From assembly GCF_900115145.1 (NCBI RefSeq), contig NZ_FOVL01000020.1, positions 1 to 62,503 of the forward strand: a DNA stretch of 62,503 bases. Reading direction: 5' to 3'. This stretch comes from Salegentibacter flavus. GTDB lineage: Bacteria; Bacteroidota; Bacteroidia; Flavobacteriales; Flavobacteriaceae. The stretch's first letter is position 1. Each line of letters opens with the position of its first letter. The notes below the pieces were generated by a model that saw only the letters and a program-made list of their open reading frames with translations, made no database searches and was not told the DNA's origin. The translations under genes were made by a program, and so were the position numbers. Positions 54,735 through 62,231 of this stretch are shown one piece after another.

Positions 54735-56654
54735 TTATAGTGGAATTAAGATCATAATTTTTAATCCTTTACCCTTTTCAGTCTCAAAAGTAAGTTTTCC
54801 ATTTACAGAAGAAATACGGTTTTTCACATTTTGCAGTCCGTTGCCGTTTTGAATAGCTTCCCGGGTAGAGCCTTCACCATTATCAGAATAATGAATTCTC
54901 AAATATTTTTCTTCTTTACTGAAAACCAAAGCCACTAAGGATGCCTGGCTATGCTTTTTCATGTTTACCATAATTTCCTGTAATACCCTATAGATCACAA
55001 ATTTTTTTTCACGGTTTATAGTGCTCCAGGGAAAATTCCTTTCGCCACTAATAATTAACCTGGTATCGTCTGGACAAACGTTGGAGAGTAAAGCCACTAG
55101 TTGATTTACATAACCTGGCCCTGTATTAATTTTACTGTTTTCTCTAGAAATATCACGGGTGCGGCTGTAAATGCTTTCTAGTTTATCAATTGTTTCTGCA
55201 GGGACAACTGCTTCCAAGCCGCTCATAATGTTATATACGTCATTGGCTAACTCGTCGTGAATTTTTTTTGAAATTCGGGTTTCAGTATTATAGATTTCTG
55301 TTATTTTTTCCCTTCTATGTTTCTGCCGGTTGTAATAAAAGATAAAAATAGCAAGTCCTATAACAAGAATAGCGAAAAACCCAAGTATATAATTCCGGGT
55401 TTTAATCTTCTGATTTTCCAGGGCCTGTAAAGCTGCTGAAGCTTCTAATCTGGAAATCCGCTGCTTCTTCTGTTCCTCATCAAACCTTATTTTTGCAAAA
55501 GTATTTTTAGCCTTTAAGTTCACTTTATTTAAACTATCACTAAGGTGAACATATGCTGAAATATACTTTTTGTCAATGGGACTAAGGATAAGTAATTGTT
55601 TTAAAGCGTCTACTTGTGCTTGTAAGCTTGTGTTAACTTCACCAGATTCAAGCCATTTTTCTGCATAATCAATAGCTTTTGCATTATTAAGGTTTTTATA
55701 GAATTCTGATAAATGATAATAACTAGCTGTTAAACCATTGTAGTCATTAAGTTCCTTTCGCCATTGTAGTGCCTGGTTTAATTTTAAAGAAATATCTACA
55801 TTTTTGTTTTCCAACCATTTCGTAAATGCCAGATTATCTAAATATCTTGCCCGTGATTTGTAATCTTTTTCAGTAGCCTTACTATAGAGTTCATCAAAAA
55901 CGGCGATTGCTTTTTTATATTTTTTTTGATCCTGATAAACCAAACCAACATTATTTTGATAACTAAGGCTATCTTCTAAGTTATCTGCATAGCTCAGCGC
56001 ATTTTTATATTCTATAATCGCATCTTTATAAAAACCCTGGTTGCGATATGCGATAGCAATAATATTGTAGGCACTACTTAAATACTGCTCGTCTTTTTCT
56101 TCATTGAGATAGCGTAAAGCTTCAGTAGCAGATTCCTGACTTCCGGTATAATCCTGCCTCCGACTTTGGGCAGTGGCCATTTCCAAACTTTTACGAGCTG
56201 CTTTAGAGCTATCTCCAAGTTGAAGGTATCGCTTCCGTGCTTCAAAAGCATTTTTAAAAACTGATTCCTGATTATCTAAATAGCGATTAATAACTGCTTT
56301 CCTGTAAAATGCGAGAGCAATCCAGTTTGTATCTTTCTTAAAGGTGGCCAACCGTTTAAGGCTATCTGCAAAAAATAGCGCACTATCAAATTCTTCTAAC
56401 CGATTATGATAGTATATTTTGTGGTCTAAAAGGAGAGGGTGAAGGCTGTCTTTTTTATTGTGAAGTTTGGATAAGGATTGATTTAAATTCTGAATCTTAA
56501 TATTTATTTTATCTTCATTTAAAGCCTGTTGATAAAAATAATATGCTGAATTTTTTGCACGACCTTTTCTCAAATCTTCCTCTTGAACATTATTTATACA
56601 AGCGCTAGCGAAAAATAAGATCAAGAGGAAAATAATTGGATAGATGGACTTCAT
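54735..56654 (-). CDS. TPR-containing sensor histidine kinase, lipoprotein-anchored
   Basis: A 639-residue sensor kinase. The N-terminus is a lipoprotein-type signal (FFASAC, Cys about 19), then TPR repeats in the periplasm (about 100-330, e.g. SAYNIIAIAYRNQGFYKDA), a coiled coil, one membrane helix (about 422-440), HisKA_3-type dimerisation with His in KIHDELANDV (about 464), and HATPase with N box IMVNMKKHSQAS and G box DNGEG. It is the Bacteroidota 'TPR sensor kinase' type. It is followed by its response regulator. The signal is unknown. Confidence 0.9.
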   Translation of the reverse strand: MKSIYPIIFLLILFFASACINNVQEEDLRKGRAKNSAYYFYQQALNEDKINIKIQNLNQSLSKLHNKKDSLHPLLLDHKIYYHNRLEEFDSALFFADSLKRLATFKKDTNWIALAFYRKAVINRYLDNQESVFKNAFEARKRYLQLGDSSKAARKSLEMATAQSRRQDYTGSQESATEALRYLNEEKDEQYLSSAYNIIAIAYRNQGFYKDAIIEYKNALSYADNLEDSLSYQNNVGLVYQDQKKYKKAIAVFDELYSKATEKDYKSRARYLDNLAFTKWLENKNVDISLKLNQALQWRKELNDYNGLTASYYHLSEFYKNLNNAKAIDYAEKWLESGEVNTSLQAQVDALKQLLILSPIDKKYISAYVHLSDSLNKVNLKAKNTFAKIRFDEEQKKQRISRLEASAALQALENQKIKTRNYILGFFAILVIGLAIFIFYYNRQKHRREKITEIYNTETRISKKIHDELANDVYNIMSGLEAVVPAETIDKLESIYSRTRDISRENSKINTGPGYVNQLVALLSNVCPDDTRLIISGERNFPWSTINREKKFVIYRVLQEIMVNMKKHSQASLVALVFSKEEKYLRIHYSDNGEGSTREAIQNGNGLQNVKNRISSVNGKLTFETEKGKGLKIMILIPL

Positions 56655-56665
56655 AAGGCGAAAAT

Positions 56666-56696
56666 AAAAAAAGCCGCTCAGAAGCGGCCTTTTTAA
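56666..56696 (-). terminator. Terminator between the small lipoprotein and the kinase
   Basis: On the minus strand GCCGCT, TCTG and AGCGGC are followed by a T-run of seven. It lies 18 bases past the stop of the small lipoprotein gene and just before the kinase start at 56654, so it separates the two. Confidence 0.82.
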
Positions 56697-56713
56697 TCAA
56701 AAATAGATTCATT

Positions 56714-56878
56714 TTAATCGCCTCCGGGTTTTTCCTCCTCAGGATCGGTGTTTTCATCTTCCCCATTTGCATAATAATCTTCTGGTGTATCCGTAGCCTC
56801 GGCAAGGCTATCTTCGGTACATGACGTGAAATTGAACAATCCGGCCATTAGCAAAAGGGTGAAAATTGCTTTTTTCAT
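56714..56878 (-). CDS. Small acidic lipoprotein, 54 residues
   Basis: A 54-residue protein read from the ATG at 56878. It begins MKKAIFTLLLMAGLFNFTSC, a textbook lipoprotein signal with lipobox FTSC (Cys20), followed by the very acidic tail TEDSLAEATDTPEDYYANGE and a final PGGD. It is too short for most gene finders. Its own terminator supports it. Flavobacteria often place such tiny lipoproteins beside sensor kinases; whether it is a ligand is speculation. Confidence 0.72.
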   Translation of the reverse strand: MKKAIFTLLLMAGLFNFTSCTEDSLAEATDTPEDYYANGEDENTDPEEEKPGGD

Positions 56879-57065
56879 CTTTTAAAATTTTAAAATTTGA
56901 CATTATTAAGCCCGCCCGAAATGATTTCGGTATTTGGGACTGGGTTGGGAAGAATGGGTTTCGCCGGAGCTTCGAGAAGTCTTCCCAATTTTCCCTAGAC
57001 ACCGGGAAACCCTTGCTGTACTGATTGTTTTTTCAGTGACAGGTCAAAATAAAGATGGAAACCAC

Positions 57066-57124
57066 GGACAGTCGCGGACATAAGGCAGACAAGATCCGGA
57101 CAAGTTTGTCCGACTATCTTGTCT
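57066..57124. promoter_or_regulatory. Phased GGACA repeats and nested palindrome
   Basis: GGACA or AGACA occurs at 57066, 57076, 57087 and 57098, that is every 10-11 bases, on one face of the helix. From 57087 to 57124 the repeats form a nested palindrome: AGACAAGAT ... ATCTTGTCT outside and GGACAA-GT-TTGTCC inside. It lies between the divergent small lipoprotein (56878) and the gene at 57166, 42-100 bases before the latter. It is a good candidate operator. Confidence 0.5.
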
Positions 57125-57165
57125 AAAGATTTTTATACATTTAAGGTTGAATTTTGACTTGAAAA

Positions 57166-57807
57166 ATGACCGAGAAATTAATTAATAGCGTCTTTGAAAA
57201 AGCCGGTAAAGAATCCGGAAAAGACTCTGTTCACGGAAGAGCCGAATATCTGGCTGAACATATTTCTGAGGTATATAAATTTCAGGTTTCATCAAAAACA
57301 CTTATCCGATATTATAAAAAGGAATATTCACCTTCTCATCCGCTTACCGATTATCTTTCTCAGTTTTTAGGTTATGAAAATTATGGGGGGTTCGTGAAAA
57401 ATGAATCAGAGCCAGTCCTTAAGCCAGGAGAAAAAAACTATAAAAAGAATAAAGCCTGGATAATCGCATTAATTTTACTTCCATTGATAGGGGTATCGGC
57501 CTATGTTGGTTATCAAAATGGGAAAGAAGAATGTATGATTTGGAAAAAGGATCATTTTGAAAGAACTGCCTGTAGCGGTAAAGAAAATGAGGAATTATTA
57601 CGGATTTTTCGTCTTGAGAATTTTAAAAAAATAAAACCTACCGATACCACTGCTTTCTTTAAAAACGGAAAGGTTCAAGTTTGGTATGATAAATCCGATA
57701 AGAAGCTTGAATTTTTTACAGCTCCCGGGATACATCCTAAGAACGGAAAAACCTTAAAGCCGGTTTCCAAATATATTATCAAAAAATATATTAAAACCGG
57801 GGAGTAA
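57166..57807 (+). CDS. Hypothetical membrane protein with helical cytoplasmic N-terminus
   Basis: A 213-residue protein: N-terminal helical domain (1-75) with a helix-turn-helix-like HISEVYKFQVSSKTLIRYYK, a basic linker, one membrane helix (about 97-116) and a C-terminal domain of about 95 residues in the periplasm. The topology resembles an anti-sigma factor or a one-component transmembrane regulator, but no family is recognised. The phased repeats upstream could be its own target. A paired Cys (C121 and C134 area: EECMIWKK and RTACSGK) may form a disulfide. Confidence 0.65.
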   Translation: MTEKLINSVFEKAGKESGKDSVHGRAEYLAEHISEVYKFQVSSKTLIRYYKKEYSPSHPLTDYLSQFLGYENYGGFVKNESEPVLKPGEKNYKKNKAWIIALILLPLIGVSAYVGYQNGKEECMIWKKDHFERTACSGKENEELLRIFRLENFKKIKPTDTTAFFKNGKVQVWYDKSDKKLEFFTAPGIHPKNGKTLKPVSKYIIKKYIKTGE

Positions 57808-58031
57808 TCCACCTCTTTTTAATTCCACTACGATTCTTTTAATCTCACTTTACGGAAACCCGTAAAAACCTTCCATTCAATTTCTTTAGGTTTACTAACT
57901 CAAAAGTTTACATTTCAACTGAAAACAGCAGATTTAAAAATGGATTTCAACTATTAATTCTTAAAGAACACTAAAATTCATTTGGATGAAACTTAAACAT
58001 TTCTCAATTATACAAGCCCAAATTTTATTGC

Positions 58032-58680
58032 ATGAAAGGAATCTACTATTCCCTAAGTTTTCTTCTAATGTCATTAATGTTTTTTTCTTGTGGAAAGCGA
58101 GAAGAGAATGCTTCTATAAGGGAGGTTGAAAAAAAGCAACCTAATCCGGCCGTAGTGCAACCGAAACCCGCCAATTTGAAATTGTATGCAGAAAATACTG
58201 CAAGTATGAATGGCTACATTGAAGGATTTACTAATTTTAAAGAAGCTTTAGCCCGCCTTGTTAACGAAGTTGAAATTTTAGAGACCCCGAGGTTTTCAAC
58301 ACATGTATATTTAATCAACAATAAAATCACGAAACTTAATACCCCGGATTTTATTTATTCTCCAAAGGACGGCTCCACGCAGGAAGGGTAACACTCTTTT
58401 AAGGATTGCTAGTAAAAGACCACGAATTGGAGAAGATATTTTTGCCATTGGTAGTCCTAAAGGATTATCCAATTCTTTAACCAAAGGAACAATTTCAGGT
58501 TTTAGGGAAAATGATAGAATTCAAATTGATGCGGTTATAGATCACGGCAGCTCAGGTGGTCCACTGTTCAATATTAAAGGAGAAGTTATTGGGATAACCA
58601 CCTCTGGTATGGGAACCGGTTCTGAGCTTAATTTTGCTATTAATATTCAGGTCTTAGCGTACGAGAAATATATTAGATAA
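58032..58680 (+). pseudogene. Chimeric remnant: truncated lipoprotein gene joined to a serine-protease tail
   Basis: The first part (58032-58391, 119 residues) starts with a lipoprotein signal (lipobox FFSC) and has LYAENTASMNGYIEGFTNFKE, resembling the N-terminus of much longer uncharacterised Bacteroidota lipoproteins with a MIDAS-like ENSxSMNGY motif; then it stops. From 58393 to 58680, one frame over, the sequence encodes the end of a trypsin/DegP-like protease (GEDIFAIGSPKGLSNSL, DHGSSGGPLFN with the catalytic Ser, ELNFAINIQVL). His and Asp of the triad are absent. A deletion seems to have fused two genes. Confidence 0.72.
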
Positions 58681-58687
58681 TAATTTT

Positions 58688-59257
58688 ATGATTAATTTAA
58701 AGCCTTTACTTCTTTCTCTCCTCATAATTCTCTCAGCTTGTAAAAGAACTGTTAGTGAGCGAAATACAAGTCCTCATTCAAATGTGGAAGAAAATATTAT
58801 TGGAAGCGAAGCCGAAAAAGATGACGAAAATCTACCTTCCGGTAAGATCGCACTTAAAGGCAAGATCATGTGTATAGTTGATGGTGATAAAGCCGAACTC
58901 CTCTATAAAGGAGAGTTTCCTTTAATGATTCGTTTTGAACATATTGATGCCCCTGAGAAAAGAGGTAGTCAAGCCTACGGGAACAAAGCTAAAAGAATAC
59001 TTTCTGATTTGTGCTTTGGCCAGGAGGTCACTTTAATTACAGATGGTGAATTTGACATGGGCGGACGGATTATTGGAGAACTTATTAATGAAGAGGGTGT
59101 CAATGTCAACAAGGAAATGGTCCGACTTGGTTATGCCTGGCATTATAAAAAATACTCTGATGATATATCCTACGATAAACTGGAAAAAGAAGCCCGGAAT
59201 AACAAGCGCGGACTATGGCAGGAGCCAAATCCTATAGCTCCCTGGGATTTTAGGTAG
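58688..59257 (+). CDS. Staphylococcal-nuclease-like (thermonuclease) lipoprotein
   Basis: A 189-residue SNase-fold nuclease with lipoprotein signal (lipobox LSAC, Cys18) and an acidic linker. Domain about 55-185: VDGDKAELLY, MIRFEHIDAPEKRGSQAYGNKAK (first catalytic Arg), GGRIIGELI (second Arg) and VRLGYAWHYKKYSDD. In the usual motif DxYGRxLA the tyrosine is replaced (DMGGR), though the arginine is kept. It should cut DNA or RNA at the envelope. It is intact, next to two decayed genes. Confidence 0.85.
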   Translation: MINLKPLLLSLLIILSACKRTVSERNTSPHSNVEENIIGSEAEKDDENLPSGKIALKGKIMCIVDGDKAELLYKGEFPLMIRFEHIDAPEKRGSQAYGNKAKRILSDLCFGQEVTLITDGEFDMGGRIIGELINEEGVNVNKEMVRLGYAWHYKKYSDDISYDKLEKEARNNKRGLWQEPNPIAPWDFR

Positions 59258-59312
59258 TAAAAAGTGGCCTGGTCGTAACCCTACTACTCGTCTTGGCCCT
59301 TATTAGAAAAAC

Positions 59313-59567
59313 ATGAAAATTCTAACTTGGATTAGTGTACTTATGCTGTTTGTCGCATTGGCACCTTTACCCATTGGGTTATTATACCTTATTACGGATC
59401 GTCGTAACTCGAACTGCGGTCATTTAGCAGTTAATTATTATAAGAATAATAAAATAGAATGGACAATAACCTTTGGTATAATAGGCATGATCTTATAATT
59501 TTTTATAAAAAAAGTGGAGTTCAGAAACCACTATAAAAAACGAGGCGAAACCGAAAAGCCTTACGAT
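59313..59567 (+). pseudogene. Frameshifted DUF6804-like membrane protein gene
   Basis: The start MKILTWISVLMLFVALAPLP is that of a small DUF6804-type membrane protein. Just after PIG the reading frame is lost: the +1 frame continues with YYTLLRIVVTRTAVI, which is the conserved continuation of the family, before stops appear. An inserted T near 59388 explains this. Later, IEWTITFGIIGMIL in the first frame resembles the last helix, so a second shift is likely. A hairpin with TTTTTTATA / TATAAAAAA arms and GTGG/CCAC core follows at 59499-59540. Confidence 0.6.
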
Positions 59568-59590
59568 TAGGAAACTTTAATAGTTAATTA

Positions 59591-60097
59591 ATGATTAAAT
59601 CTTACTTAAAAATGACCGCCATTTTAATGGCAACATCAATTATTTTTTCAAGTTGTGCTTCAATTGTGAGCAAAAGTAGTTATCCAATTTCAATAAACAG
59701 TGCGCCTAGCGAGGCTCAAATTGTTATTAAAGACAAAAAAGGTATTGAAATCTTTTCTGGTCAAACACCTGCAACTCTAAAACTAAAATCTGGAAGCGGA
59801 TTTTTTGGAAAAGCAAGATACCAAGTAACTTTTACTAAAGACGGTTATAATACCAAAACTGTTCCTGTGGAATATAAACTTGACGGATGGTATTTTGGGA
59901 ACTTACTTTTAGGAGGAGTTATAGGAATGCTAATCATTGACCCTGCAACAGGAGCAATGTATAAGCTGGAAACGGAATTCCTAAATGAAAATTTAGTTCA
60001 ATCTACTGCGAGCGTGCAAAATGAAGAATTTAAGGTTTACGCATTAAACGATATTCCGGCGGAATGGAAAAACAACTTAGTACAAGTTAATAAGTAA
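59591..60097 (+). CDS. PEGA-like lipoprotein
   Basis: A 168-residue lipoprotein (lipobox FSSC, Cys about 22). The mature part starts like a PEGA domain (SINSAPSEAQIVIKDKKGIE, GQTPATLKLKSG), then GKARYQVTFTKDGYNTKTVPV and a glycine-rich hydrophobic segment LDGWYFGNLLLGGVIGMLI before DPATGAMYKL. Proteins of this kind are widespread, often mobile, and of unknown function; the PEGA part may bind peptidoglycan or other surface structures. It is intact. Confidence 0.8.
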   Translation: MIKSYLKMTAILMATSIIFSSCASIVSKSSYPISINSAPSEAQIVIKDKKGIEIFSGQTPATLKLKSGSGFFGKARYQVTFTKDGYNTKTVPVEYKLDGWYFGNLLLGGVIGMLIIDPATGAMYKLETEFLNENLVQSTASVQNEEFKVYALNDIPAEWKNNLVQVNK

Positions 60098-60105
60098 AAC
60101 CAGCC

Positions 60106-60180
60106 CATAACAGCATATATAAAAAATAGCAGTTAAGGGCTAAACCGAGAGGTTGGTTCTTTTCTGCTATTTTTGTTATA
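60106..60180. repeat. Hairpin-forming element after the PEGA-like gene
   Basis: AAAAATAGCAG (60122-60132) and CTGCTATTTTT (60164-60174) are exact reverse complements; inside, AACC-GAGA-GGTT (60143-60154) makes a second stem. The outer arm extends into TATA/TTATA. It begins 9 bases after the PEGA-like stop with CAGCCCATAACAGC. It could be a terminator or the end of a mobile cassette. Confidence 0.45.
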
Positions 60181-60345
60181 AACAGAAAGTAAAGTTAAAG
60201 TTTATCTGCTACTTTTCAAATACGCAAATCGTTGGCAATTTGTGAAAAATCGAAATTACGGTAGACCGTAAGCAAAATTTAAAAATTTACCCTCTTAAAT
60301 CCTTTAAGATAGAAAAAAGATCAAGTAATTGATTTTTGCATTAAA

Positions 60346-60501
60346 CACCAGGCCGGGACGCTAATTTTATTAAATCAGCAGGACAAGATCGGGATAGCCA
60401 AAGAGGAGGAATTTATACTTAAAAACTGGAGCTATTATGACTTAATGACTAAAATAAAGAACAAGGCCGAAAAAGCGGGCATTGAACTTATTATAGATTG
60501 A
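60346..60501 (+). pseudogene. Remnant of a TnpB-like (IS605/IS1341 OrfB) gene
   Basis: One frame reads HQAGTLILLNQQDKIG, then FILKNWSYYDLMTKIKNKAE and KAGIELIID before a stop. The pattern KNWSYYDL...KIxxKAExxGI matches the RuvC-II region of TnpB-like RNA-guided nucleases. The upstream catalytic Glu segment is damaged, the zinc ribbon that should follow is missing, and no start exists. Only about 52 residues remain. Confidence 0.45.
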
Positions 60502-60733
60502 GGATATAATCACAAGGGTGCTTGTACACCCGCAAGAGGTTGAGAATCACACTCACTAAATGCGCATAGCATATACAACGCGTGGGCTCACTTATTTTGA
60601 TAGAGCTAAATTACAGGAAAGAAAGAAAAACAATTAAATAGTATGAGGGTACTACGGTAAACTTCCGGATAAAGGATTAAACAAGCAGGGCCAGGAGGAA
60701 TTTCTCAGAATTGAATATCGATAAGTTTCATTA

Positions 60734-60817
60734 TCGAACCACCGTATACAAGACCGTTACGTACGGTGGCGTGAGAGGCAGACTCCGTCAGTTTCTGGCA
60801 GATCAATCTACTCGATG
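60734..60817 (+). mobile_element. Group II intron 3' end (domains V and VI), remnant
   Basis: CCACCGTA (60739-60746) and TACGGTGG (60762-60769) enclose a partly degenerate inner stem, giving the shape and sequence of a bacterial group II intron domain V; GTGAGAGGC and a second hairpin with GTCAG/CTGGC arms follow, ending in CTACTCGAT, typical of intron 3' ends. No reverse transcriptase frame is seen upstream, so only the tail of the element is left. It abuts the 3' end of the nitrilase-family gene. Confidence 0.55.
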
Positions 60818-60834
60818 TGTGCACAGGAATTTTT

Positions 60835-61785
60835 TCAATCTTTGGCATTTTTTTCCTTCATCCATACAGGCGTTGTGTCTGATTTGTGGCTACCACCAAT
60901 TATATCTTTGTACAGTTCAGGTCTCCTCGCATTTTTGTATCGCCAACCTCCTGAAAGTTGTATTTTATCCTTTGTGATTTTTGAAATCGTAATTTCGTCT
61001 TCAAAGGATTTTATTTCGGACAAAACTTCTCCATAAGGGTCGATTATCATCGAATTACCGTTTTTCAGTTGTTCGCCATCATAGCCAATTGGGTTGGTAA
61101 ACGCATAGTAAACTCCATTGTCGTAAGCCCTTGCGGGTAGCCAGCGCATTAACCAACGCCTACCTTTAGGGCCGTCGAACTCCATTCGTAATGAAACAGG
61201 GTCATTTTCTCGATTCTGCCAATATTTGTCGTCTACATATCCTCGATGTGGCATTGCCGATGGTGTACAGCATGTAACATGAGGTGCAAAAATTATTTCC
61301 GCTCCTAAAAGGCTTGTCGCCCGGACATTCTCTATTACGTTGTTGTCATAGCAAGTCAAAATTCCGCATTTCCAGCCGAGTATGTCGAATACACAATATT
61401 CGCCACCAGCGGACATATGTTTGTTGATAAAAGGGTGTATTTTTCGGTGTTTCGCGACCACTCCATCGCCCGTAACGCAGATATAGGTATTATAAATTTT
61501 CCCATCCGACTTTTCTACCAGACCTGCCAAAATCGGAATGTCCAGATCATTGGAAATCGCAAGCAACTCCATTGTGCTTTTGCCGTTGGGAACGTCCTCC
61601 GCCAAGTCCGTTATCTGTTCCAGACTTAAATCTTTGGTAAAAGTGTATGCGGTAATGGACATTTCGTGAAAACTAATTAAGTCTGCTCCGTTGGATTTTG
61701 CTTTTTCCGCAAGTTTTCGGATTATCGATAGGTTGTATGTTTTATCTCCGTCCTTCGGTTGAAATTGGGCTACTGCTATGTTCAT
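60835..61785 (-). CDS. Carbon-nitrogen hydrolase (nitrilase superfamily)
   Basis: A 316-residue enzyme with the catalytic triad Glu41 (FHEMSITAY), Lys115 (AKHRKIHPF) and Cys145 (GILTCYDNN), and the four-layer alpha-beta-beta-alpha fold of the family. It hydrolyses nitriles, amides or carbamoyl groups; the substrate is not predictable. It is intact but stands alone among mobile remnants: a group II intron tail 18 bases beyond its stop and a long inverted repeat upstream. Its usage of GCC/CCG/CGA codons looks somewhat unlike its neighbours, which suggests transfer. Confidence 0.87.
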   Translation of the reverse strand: MNIAVAQFQPKDGDKTYNLSIIRKLAEKAKSNGADLISFHEMSITAYTFTKDLSLEQITDLAEDVPNGKSTMELLAISNDLDIPILAGLVEKSDGKIYNTYICVTGDGVVAKHRKIHPFINKHMSAGGEYCVFDILGWKCGILTCYDNNVIENVRATSLLGAEIIFAPHVTCCTPSAMPHRGYVDDKYWQNRENDPVSLRMEFDGPKGRRWLMRWLPARAYDNGVYYAFTNPIGYDGEQLKNGNSMIIDPYGEVLSEIKSFEDEITISKITKDKIQLSGGWRYKNARRPELYKDIIGGSHKSDTTPVWMKEKNAKD

Positions 61786-61969
61786 TTTGAGATGTACATT
61801 AAATTTTTTACTTGCTTGTGCATAATTCGTTTTATAGGAACTAAAATACTTTTTTATAAGGTCTTTAGTTGGAATAAACGCATCTTATTGATTTATATCA
61901 AATATTACAAAACCGACATTCCTTGCTATAAGTATTCTAAAAAACATAAATTAACGAGCTTACTTTTAG

Positions 61970-62092
61970 GTAACATCGCTCCCAAATCTACCATAACTTA
62001 CTTGCGATCCTATGCTGTTTTTATAGGGTACGGGAAGTTAAGTGTAAAGTAAAAACAGCATAGGGCGCATCCTACTTGGGAGTGTTAGCTCC
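61970..62092. repeat. Long imperfect inverted repeat, MITE- or cassette-like
   Basis: The core arms CCTATGCTGTTTTTA (62009-62023) and TAAAAACAGCATAGG (62050-62064) are perfect. The arms extend imperfectly outward to TAACATCGCTCCCAA and TTGGGAGTGTTA, giving a 123-base element. The right end GGGAGTGTTAGCTC recurs as a direct repeat at 62171-62184, close to the IS256 end. No gene is present in 61786-62231. Confidence 0.5.
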
Positions 62093-62196
62093 TACTATTT
62101 CAAAAAATCTCTAAAATTTGCCTGATTTATTATCTGGACTTTAGCTTTATAGGTTTCTGAGAAAATTTTCGGGAGTGTTAGCTCAACTCTGTCTCC

Positions 62197-62228
62197 TTCC
62201 TCCTCCGGGGGTACCCCCGGAGGAGGAA
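62197..62228. terminator. Perfect 32-bp GC-rich palindrome beside the IS256 transposase
   Basis: TTCCTCCTCCGGGGGT and ACCCCCGGAGGAGGAA are exact reverse complements with no loop. It lies 4 bases past the transposase stop (minus strand). It may stop transcription or form part of the element end; without a T-run the terminator reading is only moderate. Confidence 0.5.
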
Positions 62229-62231
62229 AAT

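Noticed and set aside
60711-60977. 88-residue plus-strand frame
   Set aside because: Its first part is intron domain V/VI and the rest is antisense to the carbon-nitrogen hydrolase.
61970-62092. Integron attC site
   Set aside because: The arms end in GTTAGCT and GTTACCT-like sequences, which miss the GTTRRRY consensus, and no integrase gene is visible. Kept only as an alternative for the inverted repeat.
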